Notes: generated by a model from the sequence alone, not told the origin. DNA of 34,286 nt from Gemmatimonadota bacterium (GCA_003246755.1 QKDC01000124.1:1-34286), one strand, 5' to 3'. Positions 1 through 8,112 are shown, numbered from the stretch's first letter. A program made the numbers and translations.

Positions 1-70
1 CCCGAAGGCACCAATCTTGAAGCAAGGACATGGTGGTTACGCGCCAACCTCGTCCTGACCGGAGCCTCCT

Positions 71-763
71 GTGGATCACCCTTCACGTCCTGGGACAAAG
101 ATCTTCGCCTTCGCCGTCACCGCCCTGGTTCTCGCACCCTCACAACTCCACACCCAGGAACGCGATCTGCGCCCTGAATTGGGAGTGGCAGTTTCGACCA
201 TCGGTCTGGGACTCGAGTTCGGCCTGACCGCCGAAACCCTCGCGCTCCGCGCCGGGTACTATCGGTGGTCATTCAGTCTCACAGAGGAGATCGATGGCGT
301 TCGATACCACGGCGGTCCCGACCTCGAAAACGCTCGTGCGCTGGTGGACCTCTATCCTTTCGGAGGAACATTCCGGCTGACGGGGGGTGCGATCTGGAGT
401 CATAGTTCGGCGGAGGCCAAGGCCACCCTCAGTGAACCACTCGAGATTGGCGGCCGGGTCTACCAACCTGCCGAGGTTGGGGAGGTCCGTGTGCAAGCCG
501 CCTACGGTCGGGACCTTGTGCCCTATCTCGGGTTGGGGTTTGGCACGCGCGGGCAGGTGGGTTTCACCTTCGAAGTCGGCGTGGCCCTGACGGGAAAGCC
601 CTCCGTGACACTCACGGGTCAGACCAATCTCACGGGTCTGGAGAAGGACGAGTTCGATCGCAACATCGCGCTCGAGCAAGAGGAGATTCGCCGCACCATC
701 GATGACGAGCCCCTGCTCCGGTACTACCCGGTAGTAGCCCTCGGACTCAAACTTCGGTTCTGA
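71..763 (+). CDS. Exported outer-membrane beta-barrel-like protein
   Basis: The 230-aa product has a short basic N-terminus, a hydrophobic stretch (about residues 10-24, FAFAVTALVLAP) and then a mature region, which looks like a Sec signal peptide. The mature part has many alternating hydrophobic/polar stretches rich in Gly, Tyr and Phe and ends in an aromatic residue after alternating residues (LGLKLRF), the usual C-terminal signature of an outer-membrane beta-barrel strand. No enzyme motif is visible. The start is a GTG with a weak GGAG upstream. It is transcribed toward the minus-strand flotillin cluster and has no partner gene in the window. The barrel call is an inference from composition; a soluble periplasmic protein remains possible. 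Confidence 0.6.
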   Translation: MDHPSRPGTKIFAFAVTALVLAPSQLHTQERDLRPELGVAVSTIGLGLEFGLTAETLALRAGYYRWSFSLTEEIDGVRYHGGPDLENARALVDLYPFGGTFRLTGGAIWSHSSAEAKATLSEPLEIGGRVYQPAEVGEVRVQAAYGRDLVPYLGLGFGTRGQVGFTFEVGVALTGKPSVTLTGQTNLTGLEKDEFDRNIALEQEEIRRTIDDEPLLRYYPVVALGLKLRF

Positions 764-813
764 CCACGCTCCCCCCAGGTCGCGAGGGACTTATCAGCCT
801 GTCCGAGACGGTA

Positions 814-1407
814 TCAGTCGAACGGGCCCCCGTCTCGGAGGGAGACGGGGTAATCGAGAATCTCCTTCCAGATGACCGCTGTTTGGATGGGTGAGCGTTT
901 GAGCTGCCTTGGGTGCGAGGCCGTAGCAGGTCGGGCCCCCGCGCGCACCCGCGCGTCGAACGCGCGATGATCGGCCGCATTGAGCGCCCGGTTCCGGGCG
1001 GCAGCTTCCTTGAGCCGACGTGTCACGGCTTCTCGCCCGGTCTCTTCGAGACTGACCACGACGGGCGGAGCACGCACGACCGTCTTCCGCTCGTAGATCA
1101 CAGGATCGACCTCCAGCGTCTCACGATCCTCGACGTCTTCCGCTGATGGGAGTGCCGTCGGGGAATGTCGAGGAGCGATGCCGGCCCGACGTTGTTGCTC
1201 GAGTGTTATTTGACGGAACAGTTCACCGAGTGACCCTGCGGCCTCCGGTGCTGGGCCAGAGGGATCTTCGATGAACCCTTCCGCCTCCACGTCAGATTCG
1301 GCGTGCCGAACGGGGCGTTTTCGTGTGGCAGGGCGATTCTTCCGTCCGAGGAGGCTCAGGCCACCCACAACCAGAATGAACAGGGTAAGGAGATCGTCGA
1401 ACTGCAT
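814..1407 (-). CDS. Membrane-anchored protein of unknown function, third gene of the nfeD-floA cluster
   Basis: The product is 197 aa from the ATG giving MQFDDLLTLF. The ORF-track start at 1425 would overlap floA, whereas this ATG lies 4 nt after the floA stop. It has one N-terminal transmembrane helix (about residues 5-20) followed at once by a basic stop-transfer segment (GRKNRPATRKRP). A long, probably disordered, charged linker follows, then a short C-terminal motif (about residues 175-190, AVIWKEILDYPVSLRD) that looks like a conserved docking segment. I do not recognise the family. Its position suggests a cytoplasmic partner or adaptor of the FloA membrane domain; that is inference from gene order only. 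Confidence 0.6.
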   Translation of the reverse strand: MQFDDLLTLFILVVGGLSLLGRKNRPATRKRPVRHAESDVEAEGFIEDPSGPAPEAAGSLGELFRQITLEQQRRAGIAPRHSPTALPSAEDVEDRETLEVDPVIYERKTVVRAPPVVVSLEETGREAVTRRLKEAAARNRALNAADHRAFDARVRAGARPATASHPRQLKRSPIQTAVIWKEILDYPVSLRDGGPFD

Positions 1408-1411
1408 TCGA

Positions 1412-2416
1412 TCACCCGTCCACACTCTTCGGCGGGGCGCCCTCCCCTCCTTCGGCGATCGATTTCCGCATCGTGGTGTCGGCTTCGATGTTGCGATAGC
1501 GTTGGTAGTCCATCACACCGAGCCGACCACTCCGGAACGCGTCAGCCATGGCCAACGGAATGGTCGCCTCGGCTTCGATCAACTTGGCCCGCTGCCTCTG
1601 GGTCTCGGCGATGTACTCCTGTTCGACGGCCACCGCGAGAGCCCGCCGTTCTTCCGCCTTTGCCTGAGCGATCCGCTTATCGGCCTCCGCCTGATCGGTT
1701 TGGAGTTCGGCACCGATGTTCTTGCCGACGTCCACGTCGGCGATATCGATCGACAGGATCTCGAAAGCCGTACCCGCATCAAGACCCTTGGCCAAGACGG
1801 TTGTCGAGATCGAATCCGGATTCTCGAGCACCGCCTTGTGGCTCTGAGCCGATCCGATGGTGCTCACGATGCCCTCACCAACTCGGGCGAGGATCGTTTC
1901 TTCCCCGGCGCCGCCGACGAGACGGTTGATGTTGGCGCGCACCGTCACGCGGGCCATCGCGAGCAATTGGATGCCGTCCTTGGCCATGGCGGCAACCTTC
2001 GGAGTTGTGATGACCTTGGGATTGACGCTGACCTGCACGGCCTCGAAGACGTCGCGCCCGGCCAGGTCGATGGCCGCGGCTTGCTTGAAGTCGAGCGGGA
2101 TTCCCGCCTTATCGGCCGAGATCAGCGCACGCACGACGCGATCGACACTTCCCCCAGCGAGGTAGTGCGCTTCGAGGGCATCGATCGAGAGCACCAGCCC
2201 GGCTTTGAATGCGTTGATCAAGGGAATCACGATGTGCGCAGGTGTCACCTTGCGGAACCGCATGCCGAACAGCGTACCGAAACTGACTCGAACACCAGAC
2301 GCGAAGGCGGTGATCCAGAGGCCAAGTGGGATGAATCGGAAGAACACCACCAGCGCGAGGAACCCGAGAGCGAGTACCGCGAGGAAGAAACCGGGAGCTA
2401 GAGCGTTGGGATCCAC
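1412..2416 (-). CDS. floA: Flotillin-like protein FloA (SPFH-related membrane scaffold)
   Basis: The 334-aa product has the family's usual length. It has an N-terminal membrane hairpin or helix (about residues 8-36), then a flotillin/SPFH-like domain with the recognisable segments [26 protein letters not shown] and [21 protein letters not shown] charged Ala/Glu-rich coiled coil follows (about residues 235-290, [18 protein letters not shown]). FloA proteins oligomerise in the cytoplasmic membrane and organise microdomains. The start is GTG ([10 protein letters not shown]) preceded by GAGGG. It lies 40 nt downstream of nfeD on the same strand; the NfeD-flotillin pairing is well established in bacteria (for example Bacillus yqeZ-floA), which supports both calls. 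Confidence 0.93.
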   Translation of the reverse strand: MDPNALAPGFFLAVLALGFLALVVFFRFIPLGLWITAFASGVRVSFGTLFGMRFRKVTPAHIVIPLINAFKAGLVLSIDALEAHYLAGGSVDRVVRALISADKAGIPLDFKQAAAIDLAGRDVFEAVQVSVNPKVITTPKVAAMAKDGIQLLAMARVTVRANINRLVGGAGEETILARVGEGIVSTIGSAQSHKAVLENPDSISTTVLAKGLDAGTAFEILSIDIADVDVGKNIGAELQTDQAEADKRIAQAKAEERRALAVAVEQEYIAETQRQRAKLIEAEATIPLAMADAFRSGRLGVMDYQRYRNIEADTTMRKSIAEGGEGAPPKSVDG

Positions 2417-2456
2417 GAAACCCTCACAGAGTCAAAGACACAGTCGAAGTCAGACG

Positions 2457-3782
2457 CTACACTTCCCGGACCACGAGTCGATAGCCTTCTGAGCGCAACA
2501 CCGTGATCGTGGTACCAGCCTTGATGAATTCGCCCTCCGTCACGACATCGAGTCGCTCATTGTTGATCGTCGCCGCCCCGGAGGGTCGGAGATCCGTCAA
2601 GGCCTTCCCTTCAGAGCCGATGAGCTCCGCCCGGTTTGGTGCGGAGATGAATCCTTCGGCGGCGTCGGTGCTCGCCTTGAGGAAGAGACCACTAAAACGA
2701 GAACTCATTGGCAGATGACGCAGCCAGCCGAAAATCACCGCCAGTGTGAGGAGAACACTCGCTCCGAGGATGAGGCCGGCCTGCAGAAAGTCTGCCCCAG
2801 TGGGAAGACTCCCCACCATGGCGAGGACAACCGAGGCGCCGATCAGCCCTATGCCGAGTACCCCAGCCACGCCGAAACCCGGAATCACAAATACCTCGAT
2901 GCCCATCGCGATGAGGCCCAGGCCCAGGAGGAGGACCTCCTCCCAGCCGGCGAGCCCAAGAACCATGCTGGAACCAAAGAAGAGGCCGAGCGCACCCAGG
3001 CTGATCGCGCCCCCGAGACCGAAGGCACCACTCTTGATTTCGAAGATGAGGCCGAGCATGCCGAGCGAGAGCAGGAGTGGCGAAACGACGGGATTGGTGA
3101 GAAACCGAACGACGAGCTCCGCCCAGTTGGGTACTGCGTCCACCACCATCGCGTCCTCGAGGCCGACTTCCGAGAGCACGGCGCTCATCGACTCGGCTTC
3201 GGCCTTCGCGAATCCATAGTCAATCGCCTCCCCGGTACTCAGGCTGAGCAAGCGACCGACCGGCTTCACGCCGGGGATGTCGAGGGACTCGTCCACCATC
3301 CCCTCGGCAATCAGGGGATCCAGCCCGTGATGCTCCGCCAGGGCCCGGAATTCGCTTCGCATCGCTGCGACGTATTTCTCTGGAGCCTTGGTTCCTGATC
3401 CGTCGACCGGCGTCGCCGCCCCAATGACACCGCCTGCCCGCATATAGATTTGCCGCGTTGCCAGCGCGATCAGCGCCCCTGCACTGAAGGCCCGAGGGTT
3501 GACGTAGGCATAGACGGGCACCTCCGACGCCAGGATGGCGTCGACGATCCGCTCGGCCGCATCGACACGCCCGCCGGGGGTGTTGATGTCGAGGATCACC
3601 GCAGCGGCAGGGAGTTCGGCGGCCTCTCGGAGGGCCCGAGCCACGAACGGCGCCAGACCGTTCTCGATGGTCCCCGTCACCGGTACCCGGATGACCGTTA
3701 CTTGGGCGACGGCTGGAGCGGCGCTCGTCAACCCGAGAAGGACTGCACCCATCAGACTCACTTTGCGCACAAAACCCTCCAT
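2457..3782 (-). CDS. nfeD: NfeD-family membrane-bound ClpP-class serine protease
   Basis: The 441-aa product starts with a cleavable-looking signal peptide (to about residue 26, APAVAQ). Next is a ClpP-like protease domain (about residues 27-220) with DINTPGGRVDAA, the nucleophile context RAFSAGALIAL and a downstream lysine segment (TKAPEKYVAAM) that fits the Ser-Lys dyad of this family. Four to five transmembrane helices occupy about residues 230-360. A C-terminal NfeD OB-fold domain (about residues 370-441) ends the protein. This is the full long NfeD architecture, the form that pairs with flotillins. It heads the minus-strand cluster nfeD-floA-unknown and faces a divergent universal stress gene. 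Confidence 0.93.
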   Translation of the reverse strand: MEGFVRKVSLMGAVLLGLTSAAPAVAQVTVIRVPVTGTIENGLAPFVARALREAAELPAAAVILDINTPGGRVDAAERIVDAILASEVPVYAYVNPRAFSAGALIALATRQIYMRAGGVIGAATPVDGSGTKAPEKYVAAMRSEFRALAEHHGLDPLIAEGMVDESLDIPGVKPVGRLLSLSTGEAIDYGFAKAEAESMSAVLSEVGLEDAMVVDAVPNWAELVVRFLTNPVVSPLLLSLGMLGLIFEIKSGAFGLGGAISLGALGLFFGSSMVLGLAGWEEVLLLGLGLIAMGIEVFVIPGFGVAGVLGIGLIGASVVLAMVGSLPTGADFLQAGLILGASVLLTLAVIFGWLRHLPMSSRFSGLFLKASTDAAEGFISAPNRAELIGSEGKALTDLRPSGAATINNERLDVVTEGEFIKAGTTITVLRSEGYRLVVREV

Positions 3783-3851
3783 TGTCCGGCCACCAGGAAT
3801 CTAACCGCGTCACGGCGCGAGTGAGGCGGCTCAACAGCGATTCCTACTCCT

Positions 3852-3879
3852 TTCACGACCAATTCAACCGTGGGATACT
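3852..3879 (+). promoter_or_regulatory. Candidate sigma70-type promoter for the universal stress gene
   Basis: In the 154-bp divergent spacer between nfeD and the universal stress gene, TTCACG (3852-3857) and GATACT (3874-3879) are separated by 16 bp. Each matches four of six consensus positions. The expected start would lie about 50 nt before the ATG at 3937, leaving room for the GGAGG site at 3927-3931. Confidence 0.4.
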
Positions 3880-3936
3880 AGCTTCGCCACATCGGGCCGG
3901 ATCGATCACGAATCGGCAAGTTCCACGGAGGTCGAC

Positions 3937-4884
3937 ATGCCAGCAACCATACCCCAGGATCTGACCCAGGAGAGGGTACAGACCGACGTCGGACTGAACG
4001 TCGTCGTCGTCGCCACCGACTTCTCCCCCGACGGTGACCAGGCCGTTTGGCGCGCCACCGACTTGGCCTTGGCGCCTGACGCGACTCTGATCCTCACCCA
4101 TGTCCTCCCACGCCATTTCGAACCCGCGGTCGAGTCCTTGATTCGATCGGGGGCGGAACGTGAACTCGATCGGACAGCAACCACCATTGGCGATCGCCTG
4201 GTTGCCGCCCGACGCTTGGATGTGAAGGTGAAAGTGCGACTGGTGCGTGGAGTGCCGGCCGAAGAAATCGAGCGCATCGCCGAGACCAATGGTGCCGATC
4301 TCGTCACGGTTGGCCGCAGGGGGCACAATCCGCTGCGTGAACTCCTGATCGGTTCTACGGCGGGCAAGCTGCTCCGTCACGGCCGTCTTCCGGTGCTCGT
4401 GGCGTGCGGGGTAGGACGCAGCAGCTATGACAAGGTTCTCCTGGGATACGATCTCTCAGAACCAGCTCAAGCAGCGGCACGCCTCGTCAAGCGAATGCTC
4501 CCAGAGGGTGTAACCCCCAGAGTCGTCCATGCTTTCGAACATCAATGGCTCGGGCTGCCACCCGCGTATCTCATCAAGCCCGTTGATGCGGACTTTGATG
4601 TCTCATCCGCATCACTGGACGATCGGCGACGCGAAGTGGAACAGGCCCTTGAAGGCCTCTGGTCTTCCGAGGAGATACAAATCGTCGTCGAGGCGACCGA
4701 CCCCCGAACCCTCCTACTGGAGACCGCGCGGCAATGGGAGGCTGATCTGATCGTGATGGGTTCGCGTGGACTGAGCGGGTTCGCGAGAGTGGCCTTGGGA
4801 AGCGTGGCTGGTTCCGTCCTTCATCGGGCGAAGCTGGATGTCCTCATCGTCCCCGAGGCACGTGAGGCGCCGCCGACTATCTGA
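3937..4884 (+). CDS. Tandem-domain universal stress protein
   Basis: The 315-aa product contains two UspA domains (about residues 17-150 and 155-310). Both end in the ATP-binding loop pattern: GRRGHNPLRELLIGSTAGKL in the first and GSRGLSGFARVALGSVAGSV in the second. These match the G-2x-G-9x-G(S/T) signature, so both halves may bind ATP. Such proteins are cytoplasmic stress-induced regulators. The ATG is supported by GGAGG 5 nt upstream. The first 18 residues precede the first beta strand (NVVVVATDFS) and are poorly conserved-looking. It is monocistronic, divergent from nfeD and convergent with the methyltransferase-like gene. Confidence 0.92.
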   Translation: MPATIPQDLTQERVQTDVGLNVVVVATDFSPDGDQAVWRATDLALAPDATLILTHVLPRHFEPAVESLIRSGAERELDRTATTIGDRLVAARRLDVKVKVRLVRGVPAEEIERIAETNGADLVTVGRRGHNPLRELLIGSTAGKLLRHGRLPVLVACGVGRSSYDKVLLGYDLSEPAQAAARLVKRMLPEGVTPRVVHAFEHQWLGLPPAYLIKPVDADFDVSSASLDDRRREVEQALEGLWSSEEIQIVVEATDPRTLLLETARQWEADLIVMGSRGLSGFARVALGSVAGSVLHRAKLDVLIVPEAREAPPTI

Positions 4885-4892
4885 TGCCACTG

Positions 4893-4914
4893 CGCTGAAA
4901 GTGTGAGTTCAGCG
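4893..4914. terminator. Inverted repeat between convergent genes, candidate bidirectional terminator
   Basis: A perfect 7-bp inverted repeat (CGCTGAA / TTCAGCG, 8-nt loop) lies in the 24-nt gap between the stops of the universal stress gene and the convergent methyltransferase-like gene, overlapping the latter's stop. There is no T-tract, so intrinsic termination is uncertain. Confidence 0.45.
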
Positions 4915-5640
4915 GCCTGGGACGCGGAACCACCCGGTCCACCGTCTGATGGTCCGGAGACCCATGTACAGGGTTGCGGTACCCGTCACCAGAACCAACC
5001 AGAACGGATCCATGCGGAGATCACTCGAACGACTCGTCTGCTCGGCCAGGTTGAGCAGGCCCATCGCTGCCACGAGACTCACCATCCCGGCGCTCTCACG
5101 GCGTACCGCCATCCTCCAGGAGTACGGAAGATCTGCCGGGCGCCATTTCGAGAAGGCCGGGATCACGACAGGCGTCCGGGACGACCATGCGAGATAGGCC
5201 GGACCAAACCTGGAGAGCAGGAAGCGCTCTTCGGCGATCATGATGCGCCTGTAGCAGAACCAGAAGTACACCGCGGTAGCTCCCACACACACGAGTGATC
5301 GGCTGAACATTGCCGTGGCGATCCACATGACGAGACTGCCGATGTACAAGGGATGCCGAAGCAGGGAGTAGGGCCCGGTGGTGTTGAGTTGTTCGGCCAG
5401 TTGCCTGTCGGTATTGCGGCCGGAAGTATCGACCGGGACGCCTCCGGAAACCCACGCTCTACCCGCCAGGCCAATCAGACCAACACCGAGACATAAGACC
5501 TCCCATCCGCGATGGGAGTTGGGAAGCTGTTTCGGTGAGGCGTTGAGATACACCCAGGCCAGGATCCCCGCCAGGAGCGGAACGGGTAGATACCCGCGCC
5601 ATCGGAAAAACCACTGCCCGTGTCGCTCGAGTCGCTCCAT
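4909..5640 (-). CDS. Isoprenylcysteine carboxyl methyltransferase-like integral membrane protein
   Basis: The product is 243 aa from the ATG (MERLERHGQW); the ORF-track start is a GTG three codons earlier. It has about six hydrophobic helices. The central part carries the ICMT/PEMT-type signature: GPYSLLRHPLYIGSLVMW followed by a helix and then EERFLLSRFGPAYLAW. In this superfamily the RHP and E-E/R-F segments bind S-adenosylmethionine, so SAM-dependent methylation of a lipid or prenyl-type substrate at the membrane is likely; the substrate cannot be told. It lies about 30 nt after the LTxxQ protein and may belong to the sigma-factor operon. Confidence 0.75.
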   Translation of the reverse strand: MERLERHGQWFFRWRGYLPVPLLAGILAWVYLNASPKQLPNSHRGWEVLCLGVGLIGLAGRAWVSGGVPVDTSGRNTDRQLAEQLNTTGPYSLLRHPLYIGSLVMWIATAMFSRSLVCVGATAVYFWFCYRRIMIAEERFLLSRFGPAYLAWSSRTPVVIPAFSKWRPADLPYSWRMAVRRESAGMVSLVAAMGLLNLAEQTSRSSDLRMDPFWLVLVTGTATLYMGLRTIRRWTGWFRVPGR

Positions 5641-5669
5641 GCGGCGCACAGCCTCCCAAGCCTACCGGA

Positions 5670-6152
5670 TCAGGAGGGTGGCCGTCGCTGTTCCCTCAAT
5701 TCCTGGACACGCTGAAGAATGCGGTCGCGAAGCATGAAGAACTGTCCTCGTTGCACCGGTGTCAGCACGACATCGAGCGCCGTCATTTCTTCCTGCATCA
5801 ACAAGGCATAGCGCACTCGGGCAGCGGTGATTCCGTCCACATGCGCGGCGACACTATCGGCATTCGCGGCAATTCCAGGACGAAGTTGCCTGGCCAGGCC
5901 GACACGATGCAGGCGTTCACTCTGTTCGGCTTCGCGGCGCTGTTCGGCGAAACGACTGAGAATGGCACTCACCTTGGGCGCCTGTTCCTCGGTCAGACCG
6001 AGATTCTGCTGGACCTGTTCTGCGAATCGTCGCTCCAGTTCCCCTCGGAGACGAACGGCCCGTGGTCCTTGCCCTGCCTGGGCAGCGACCGAGGCCGAAA
6101 GCACCATCGTGCTCGCGATCAGTAGGAAGCCGATTCGAATTACGCGGGTCAT
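5670..6152 (-). CDS. Periplasmic LTxxQ-motif (Spy/CpxP/CnrX-like) protein
   Basis: The product is 160 aa from the ATG at 6152 (MTRVIRIGFLL), which sits one base after the anti-sigma stop. It has a clear signal peptide (MVLSASVAAQA), then an all-helical charged body with two LTxxQ-type motifs, GLTEEQAPKV and LTPVQRGQFF. This is the hallmark of Spy/CpxP-like periplasmic proteins and of the metal-sensing CnrX/ZraP group. The protein is rich in Arg, Gln and Glu and lacks cysteine. Its place directly behind a sigma/anti-sigma pair suggests that it senses an envelope or metal signal for that system. The 195-aa version in the ORF track reads out of the upstream gene. Confidence 0.72.
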   Translation of the reverse strand: MTRVIRIGFLLIASTMVLSASVAAQAGQGPRAVRLRGELERRFAEQVQQNLGLTEEQAPKVSAILSRFAEQRREAEQSERLHRVGLARQLRPGIAANADSVAAHVDGITAARVRYALLMQEEMTALDVVLTPVQRGQFFMLRDRILQRVQELREQRRPPS

Positions 6153-6153
6153 G

Positions 6154-6654
6154 TCATCCCTCCAGAATCTGGAGCAAACGTTCGAGTTCTTCTTCACCGA
6201 GATCGGAGACACCTGGGATTCCCTGCTCGAGCGGGTTCGCCGTGGCCGGCACGACATCGAAGACGAGTTCCAGGTCGTCTTCCGTCAACAACTCGAGTTC
6301 GGGAAGCAGGACCGTGACGGCCAATCCGTCTGTGTCGACCGCGGGCTCGGCGGGTTGCCCTCGGCTGAAAACGATCACGAGCGAGGCGGCCGCCGCCAAG
6401 GGGACAAACCAACGCGCGCGCTGGAAACGGAAGCGGCGCCCTTGCCTGGTGTCAGCCATCCGTTCGGTGACCCGACCAGTGACGACGTCCAGATCGAAAT
6501 GATCTTCGATGTCACTGCCGAGTCGCGTGGCACGATCGATCAGAGTCCACTCGCTCTGGCACGCCTCGCAGCCCTCCAGATGCGCGAGATCGTCATGGCT
6601 CCACGTCTCTCGCCCATGAGCGACCGTGGGCATTCGATCGGAGAGATGTGTCAT
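6154..6654 (-). CDS. Anti-sigma factor with zinc-binding ZAS motif
   Basis: The product is 166 aa from the ATG at 6654, whose first base follows the ATGA overlap with the sigma-factor stop. That coupling is typical of sigma/anti-sigma pairs. Residues 25-32 read HLEGCEAC, an HxxxCxxC zinc-associated anti-sigma motif. A single transmembrane helix follows at about residues 82-98 (WFVPLAAAASLVIVF). The outer domain is very acidic and ends in EEELERLLQILEG. The cytoplasmic N-terminus should hold the ECF sigma factor at the membrane until a signal releases it. The periplasmic LTxxQ gene follows one base later. The 279-aa track ORF is an N-terminal extension in the wrong frame relative to the sigma gene. 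Confidence 0.85.
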   Translation of the reverse strand: MTHLSDRMPTVAHGRETWSHDDLAHLEGCEACQSEWTLIDRATRLGSDIEDHFDLDVVTGRVTERMADTRQGRRFRFQRARWFVPLAAAASLVIVFSRGQPAEPAVDTDGLAVTVLLPELELLTEDDLELVFDVVPATANPLEQGIPGVSDLGEEELERLLQILEG

Positions 6655-7199
6655 GTGAGAATCTCCTTCAACCTCTGGACTGCATGGTGATAATGTACTC
6701 GAGCGGCCCCGGGAGTCGTCCCGCAGGTCTTGGCGATTTCTCGATAGTCGAGCCCCTGCTGAGCCCGGAGGAGGAACACCTCTCTTTGGAGACGTGGCAG
6801 GCGTCCAACCTCGTCCCGGAGACGGTCCTCCTGATCGCCCGCGATGGCTTCCCCCGCCGGATCGGCCGAGTCCACTGCGTCGGTCTCGACGATGGACACC
6901 ATCTGTCGGCCTCGCTCGCGTCGGTACCAGTCCCGCCGCAGGTTTCCGCCGATCCGGAGAAGCCAACTCCGGAATTCCGCATCGCCGCGCCAACTCCCCG
7001 CAGCCCGGAATGCTCGAAAGAACGTCTCCTGTACCAGGTCCTCGACTTCACTCTTGGGAGCTCCACTTGCGTATAAGTACCGAGCTAGGGCGGACCCATG
7101 GCGCCGGACCAATTCCGCCGCGGCCCGCTCGTCTCCGGATCGGTAGGCTGCCACGAGGGTGGCATCGCTCTCGTGGGCCGCGGGTCTGGGCACTGTCAT
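6651..7199 (-). CDS. ECF-family RNA polymerase sigma factor
   Basis: The product is 182 aa from the ATG MTVPRPAAHE. It contains sigma region 2 (about residues 15-85: VEDLVQETFFRAFRAAGSW, FRSWLLRIGGNLRRDWYRR) and region 4 (about residues 125-180: LPRLQREVFLLRAQQGLDYREIA with a C-terminal helix-turn-helix). The size and lack of region 3 fit the extracytoplasmic function group. No Shine-Dalgarno is visible ahead of this ATG, so a very short leader is possible. It is the first gene of a four-gene minus-strand set with an anti-sigma factor, an LTxxQ protein and a methyltransferase-like protein. Confidence 0.92.
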   Translation of the reverse strand: MTVPRPAAHESDATLVAAYRSGDERAAAELVRRHGSALARYLYASGAPKSEVEDLVQETFFRAFRAAGSWRGDAEFRSWLLRIGGNLRRDWYRRERGRQMVSIVETDAVDSADPAGEAIAGDQEDRLRDEVGRLPRLQREVFLLRAQQGLDYREIAKTCGTTPGAARVHYHHAVQRLKEILT

Positions 7200-7212
7200 C
7201 GGCACAGGATCG

Positions 7213-7239
7213 GACGGAATGCGACGAGGTCTGTTAACC
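7213..7239 (-). promoter_or_regulatory. Candidate ECF-type autoregulatory promoter
   Basis: On the minus strand GGTTAAC (7239-7233) is followed after 16 nt by CGTC (7216-7213). ECF promoters commonly combine an AAC-containing -35 element with a CGTC-like -10 element at this distance. It lies directly ahead of the sigma-factor ATG at 7199, so the leader would be only a few bases. The match could be chance. Confidence 0.3.
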
Positions 7240-7373
7240 TGCCCCCCAGGACGGCCCCGACCCAAGGACACCAGGTCTCTGGCAGCCCAGTCGCCCACAC
7301 GGGCCCACGAGAACGAGCTAGAGGGTTGTGGATAAACACCCTATAAGGCATACTGATAGCATGTTAGGTCTGT

Positions 7374-7382
7374 TGATATAAT
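7374..7382 (+). promoter_or_regulatory. Extended -10 promoter ahead of the phosphodiesterase gene
   Basis: TGATATAAT reads as TGn plus a perfect TATAAT hexamer, an extended -10 element. It sits in an unusually AT-rich stretch (about 7325-7400) between the divergent sigma-factor and phosphodiesterase genes. No good -35 is present, as expected for extended -10 promoters. The predicted transcript start is near 7389. Confidence 0.6.
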
Positions 7383-7434
7383 CCTTTTTCTCGATTGTTC
7401 TGATGTGCAGAACTCCACGGTGACGCGACGACTG

Positions 7435-8112
7435 ATGACAGACTCCCCGCTCGTGATCGCACATCGTGGCGCCTCGGGCCATGCCCGGGAAAACACGCTC
7501 GAGGCCATTCGGTTGGCCCGGGAGATGGGCGCGGACGGTATCGAGATCGACGTGCATGGGTGTCTCGATGGCGGGTTCTTGGTCAGGCATGATCCCCTCC
7601 TCCCCGATGAGAGATCGATCCACGACCTGAGCCTGGGGGAGGCACAGGCGGCCTTGGCTGGCACCGATATGGAGGCCCCGACATTGATCGAGGCACTCGC
7701 CGCCGCAACCGGGCTTCGGATCTGGGTGGAGGTAAAGCATATCGGCGAGGCGCAAGATAGACTCTTCCTGGACATCCTCTCCGCCGCACCCGATCCATCA
7801 CTCGTCGCTGTACATAGCTTCGACCATCGGCTGGTGCGCCGATTGGGCGAACGCCAACCTTCCCTTCACCTGGGTATTCTCCAGTCCGCTCGGCCCGAAA
7901 ACCCCTTCACAGCGGTCACCACCAGCGGCGCGGGGACACTCTGGCAGGAATGGACCTTCATCGATGAAGAACTGATGCGCGGCGCTGACGACCTAGGAAT
8001 CGAGGTCATTGCCTGGACCGTCAACAGCGCCCTCGTGGCCCGCAAACTCGCTGATCTCGGCGTCACCGGTCTGTGCGGCAACTACCCCGACCGACTCCGG
8101 ATGGATGGGTGA
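7435..8112 (+). CDS. Glycerophosphodiester phosphodiesterase family protein
   Basis: The 225-aa product (from ATG MTDSPLVIAH) is a compact GDPD TIM barrel. It shows the family signatures: AHRGASGHARENTLEAI with the catalytic HRG and EN residues, then GIEIDVHGCLDG with the E-D-H metal/catalytic set, IWVEVK, and the closing strand VIAWTVNS. Such enzymes hydrolyse glycerophosphodiesters to glycerol-3-phosphate and an alcohol. There is no signal peptide, so a cytoplasmic UgpQ-type role is likely. The track starts at a GTG ten codons upstream (7405). I prefer 7435 because family members begin only a few residues before HRG; neither start has a clear ribosome site. Confidence 0.9.
   Translation: MTDSPLVIAHRGASGHARENTLEAIRLAREMGADGIEIDVHGCLDGGFLVRHDPLLPDERSIHDLSLGEAQAALAGTDMEAPTLIEALAAATGLRIWVEVKHIGEAQDRLFLDILSAAPDPSLVAVHSFDHRLVRRLGERQPSLHLGILQSARPENPFTAVTTSGAGTLWQEWTFIDEELMRGADDLGIEVIAWTVNSALVARKLADLGVTGLCGNYPDRLRMDG

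Noticed and set aside
7327-7335. Perfect DnaA-box 9-mer (TGTGGATAA, reverse of TTATCCACA)
   Set aside because: Only a single copy was noticed, with no dnaA/dnaN genes and no cluster of boxes or AT-rich 13-mers; a replication origin is not supported.
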